Position numbers and translations under genes: made by a program
The notes under the pieces: generated by a model
The model's database searches: none
The model's input: the letters and a program-made list of their open reading frames with translations, nothing else
Told to the model about the DNA's origin: nothing
Assembly (NCBI GenBank): GCA_963778465.1
Contig: CAVZUK010000003.1
Location: 1,302,001 to 1,366,000, forward strand
Length of the DNA stretch: 64,000 nucleotides
From: CAVZBW01 sp963778465
Lineage (GTDB): Bacteria; Actinomycetota; Acidimicrobiia; Acidimicrobiales; RAAP-2
Direction: 5' to 3'
Shown here: piece after piece, positions 63,260 to 64,000 of the stretch
How the letters are laid out: each line of letters begins with the position of its first letter
How positions within the stretch are numbered: the first letter of the stretch is position 1

Positions 63260-63838
63260 TCAGGGAGCGGTCTTCGTGGCCTCCTCCTGCGCCGCACTGC
63301 CGTTGGTGGTGGGGGCAGGAGGTGCGGGAACCTCCTCGGGCTCACGATCGTGCTTGAACGTGGCCGCCAGGAGCACGGCGCCGTTCGCAACGCCGAGGGC
63401 AGCCGCGCCGAACGCCGCCTTCCAGCCACGGCGCCGATTGCCGATGAGGTGGTCCACCGACCACCGTCCGTTGCCGAGACCTGCGAGGGCGGCCGTCACG
63501 GCGGAGAGCACCACGACGTACTCCCAACCGCCCTTGAACACGAAGAAGCCCTTCTCGCGGTGGTCCGACCGGGCCGCCACGACCATGATCCCGATCACGG
63601 CGGCGTTGGGCAGCGGATTGAACGCGCCGAGGGTGATGGCCACGCCGGAGCTCATCTCGGTCACGGCGGCCATCCGCGCGTGCACGGCCGCGGGCCGGAA
63701 TCCGATCCCGTGGAACCAGCGCTCGGTCCCTTCGAGGCCTCCGCCGCCAAAGGCCTTGTTGTAGCCGTGGGCGAACATCGTCGGCCCCACGGCTAGGCGC
63801 AGTATCAGGGCGGGCAGGCTTGCGTGGTCCTCTTTCAT
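63260..63838 (-). CDS. DoxX family membrane protein
   Basis: 192 residues. LILRLAVGPTMFAHGYNKAF is the first helix with the DoxX Gly-x-x-Lys-like pattern, followed by AAVTEMSSGVAITLGAFNPL and two more helices; a soluble Pro/Thr tail ends the protein. DoxX-type proteins are linked to oxidative-stress or quinone reactions. ATG 63838 follows GGAAGGAA. First gene of the three-gene minus-strand unit at the window's end. Confidence 0.85.
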   Translation of the reverse strand: MKEDHASLPALILRLAVGPTMFAHGYNKAFGGGGLEGTERWFHGIGFRPAAVHARMAAVTEMSSGVAITLGAFNPLPNAAVIGIMVVAARSDHREKGFFVFKGGWEYVVVLSAVTAALAGLGNGRWSVDHLIGNRRRGWKAAFGAAALGVANGAVLLAATFKHDREPEEVPAPPAPTTNGSAAQEEATKTAP

Positions 63839-64000
63839 GGGGCGTTCCTTCCTCTTGGGCCTGCTCGGGCCTCCCGGCCCTGCTGGCGCGGCCTACCAGG
63901 TTCGCTCTGGCACGTCGGTCTGATAGGGAGATTCTCGTGAGTCGCGGGCCGACGCGCCAGCGCGCCGGCGTCATCGATCAAGAAATCCCGGATCATTCGG

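Noticed and set aside
1..64000. tRNA, rRNA, CRISPR, phage or insertion-sequence signals
   Set aside because: None seen on either strand; no transposase or integrase motifs and no regularly spaced repeats.

Overview
This 64 kb window is high-GC, tightly packed chromosomal DNA from an actinobacterium. Many adjacent genes overlap by 4 to 8 bases (ATGA or GTGA junctions). Several family hints point to the class Acidimicrobiia: F420-type enzymes (a luciferase-like monooxygenase and a deazaflavin-dependent nitroreductase relative), a CbiG-CobJ fusion with CobN, and a WWLGADGRWHPP-type motif near 57.5 kb. That placement is inference. I found no rRNA, tRNA, CRISPR array, transposase or phage gene.

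Layout. 0-6.2 kb: a catabolic-looking set (DUF1684 protein, NAD-dependent epimerase, TetR repressor, luciferase-like monooxygenase, two short-chain dehydrogenases, nitronate-monooxygenase-like flavoprotein). TetR and the monooxygenase diverge from two identical-armed palindromes. 6.2-12.0 kb: a dipeptide-type ABC importer in which the second permease and both ATPases form one 1067-residue chain. 12.2-17.5 kb: a GMC oxidoreductase with its small subunit, an MMPL transporter with a C-terminal frameshift, and a thioredoxin. 17.5-39.9 kb: a near-complete cobalamin locus. 39.9-53 kb: a membrane protein, a LuxR-type regulator with a frameshift, pirin, universal stress protein, hydrolase, MsrB-MsrA, a nitroreductase-TetR operon with clear promoter and operators, a sulfatase, a sterol-desaturase-like hydroxylase and a MerR/MaoC pair. 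53-60 kb: a secreted transglycosylase-like protein, a Ser/Thr kinase (frameshifted), two zinc-ribbon membrane proteins, a zinc-ribbon pseudokinase and a MerR regulator. 60-64 kb: an amino-acid permease, DUF3817 and DoxX membrane proteins.

The cobalamin locus has three transcription units. On the minus strand cobO-cobB is followed by a cobalamin riboswitch and then cobI-cobM-cbiD-cobL-cbiG/cobJ-ferredoxin-cobH-cbiX. On the plus strand a second cobalamin riboswitch precedes cbiZ-cobU-cobS-cobD-cobC-cobQ-cobN-chlID-bluB/cobT. The ring-contraction genes (CbiG, CbiD, long CbiX with CxxC and His-rich tail) are those of the cobalt-early, anaerobic-type route, yet a CobN/ChlID late chelatase is also present. 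No precorrin-6A reductase (CobK/CbiJ) is visible.

Sequence quality matters here. From about 31,400 to 36,570 the frame of cobQ, cobN and the start of chlID is broken by dozens of single-base indels, mostly insertions. The encoded protein is otherwise recognisable throughout and the flanks are clean. I read this as a poorly polished assembly patch rather than gene decay. Isolated frameshifts of the same kind occur at about 14,685 (MMPL), 43,412 (LuxR) and 55,560 (kinase).
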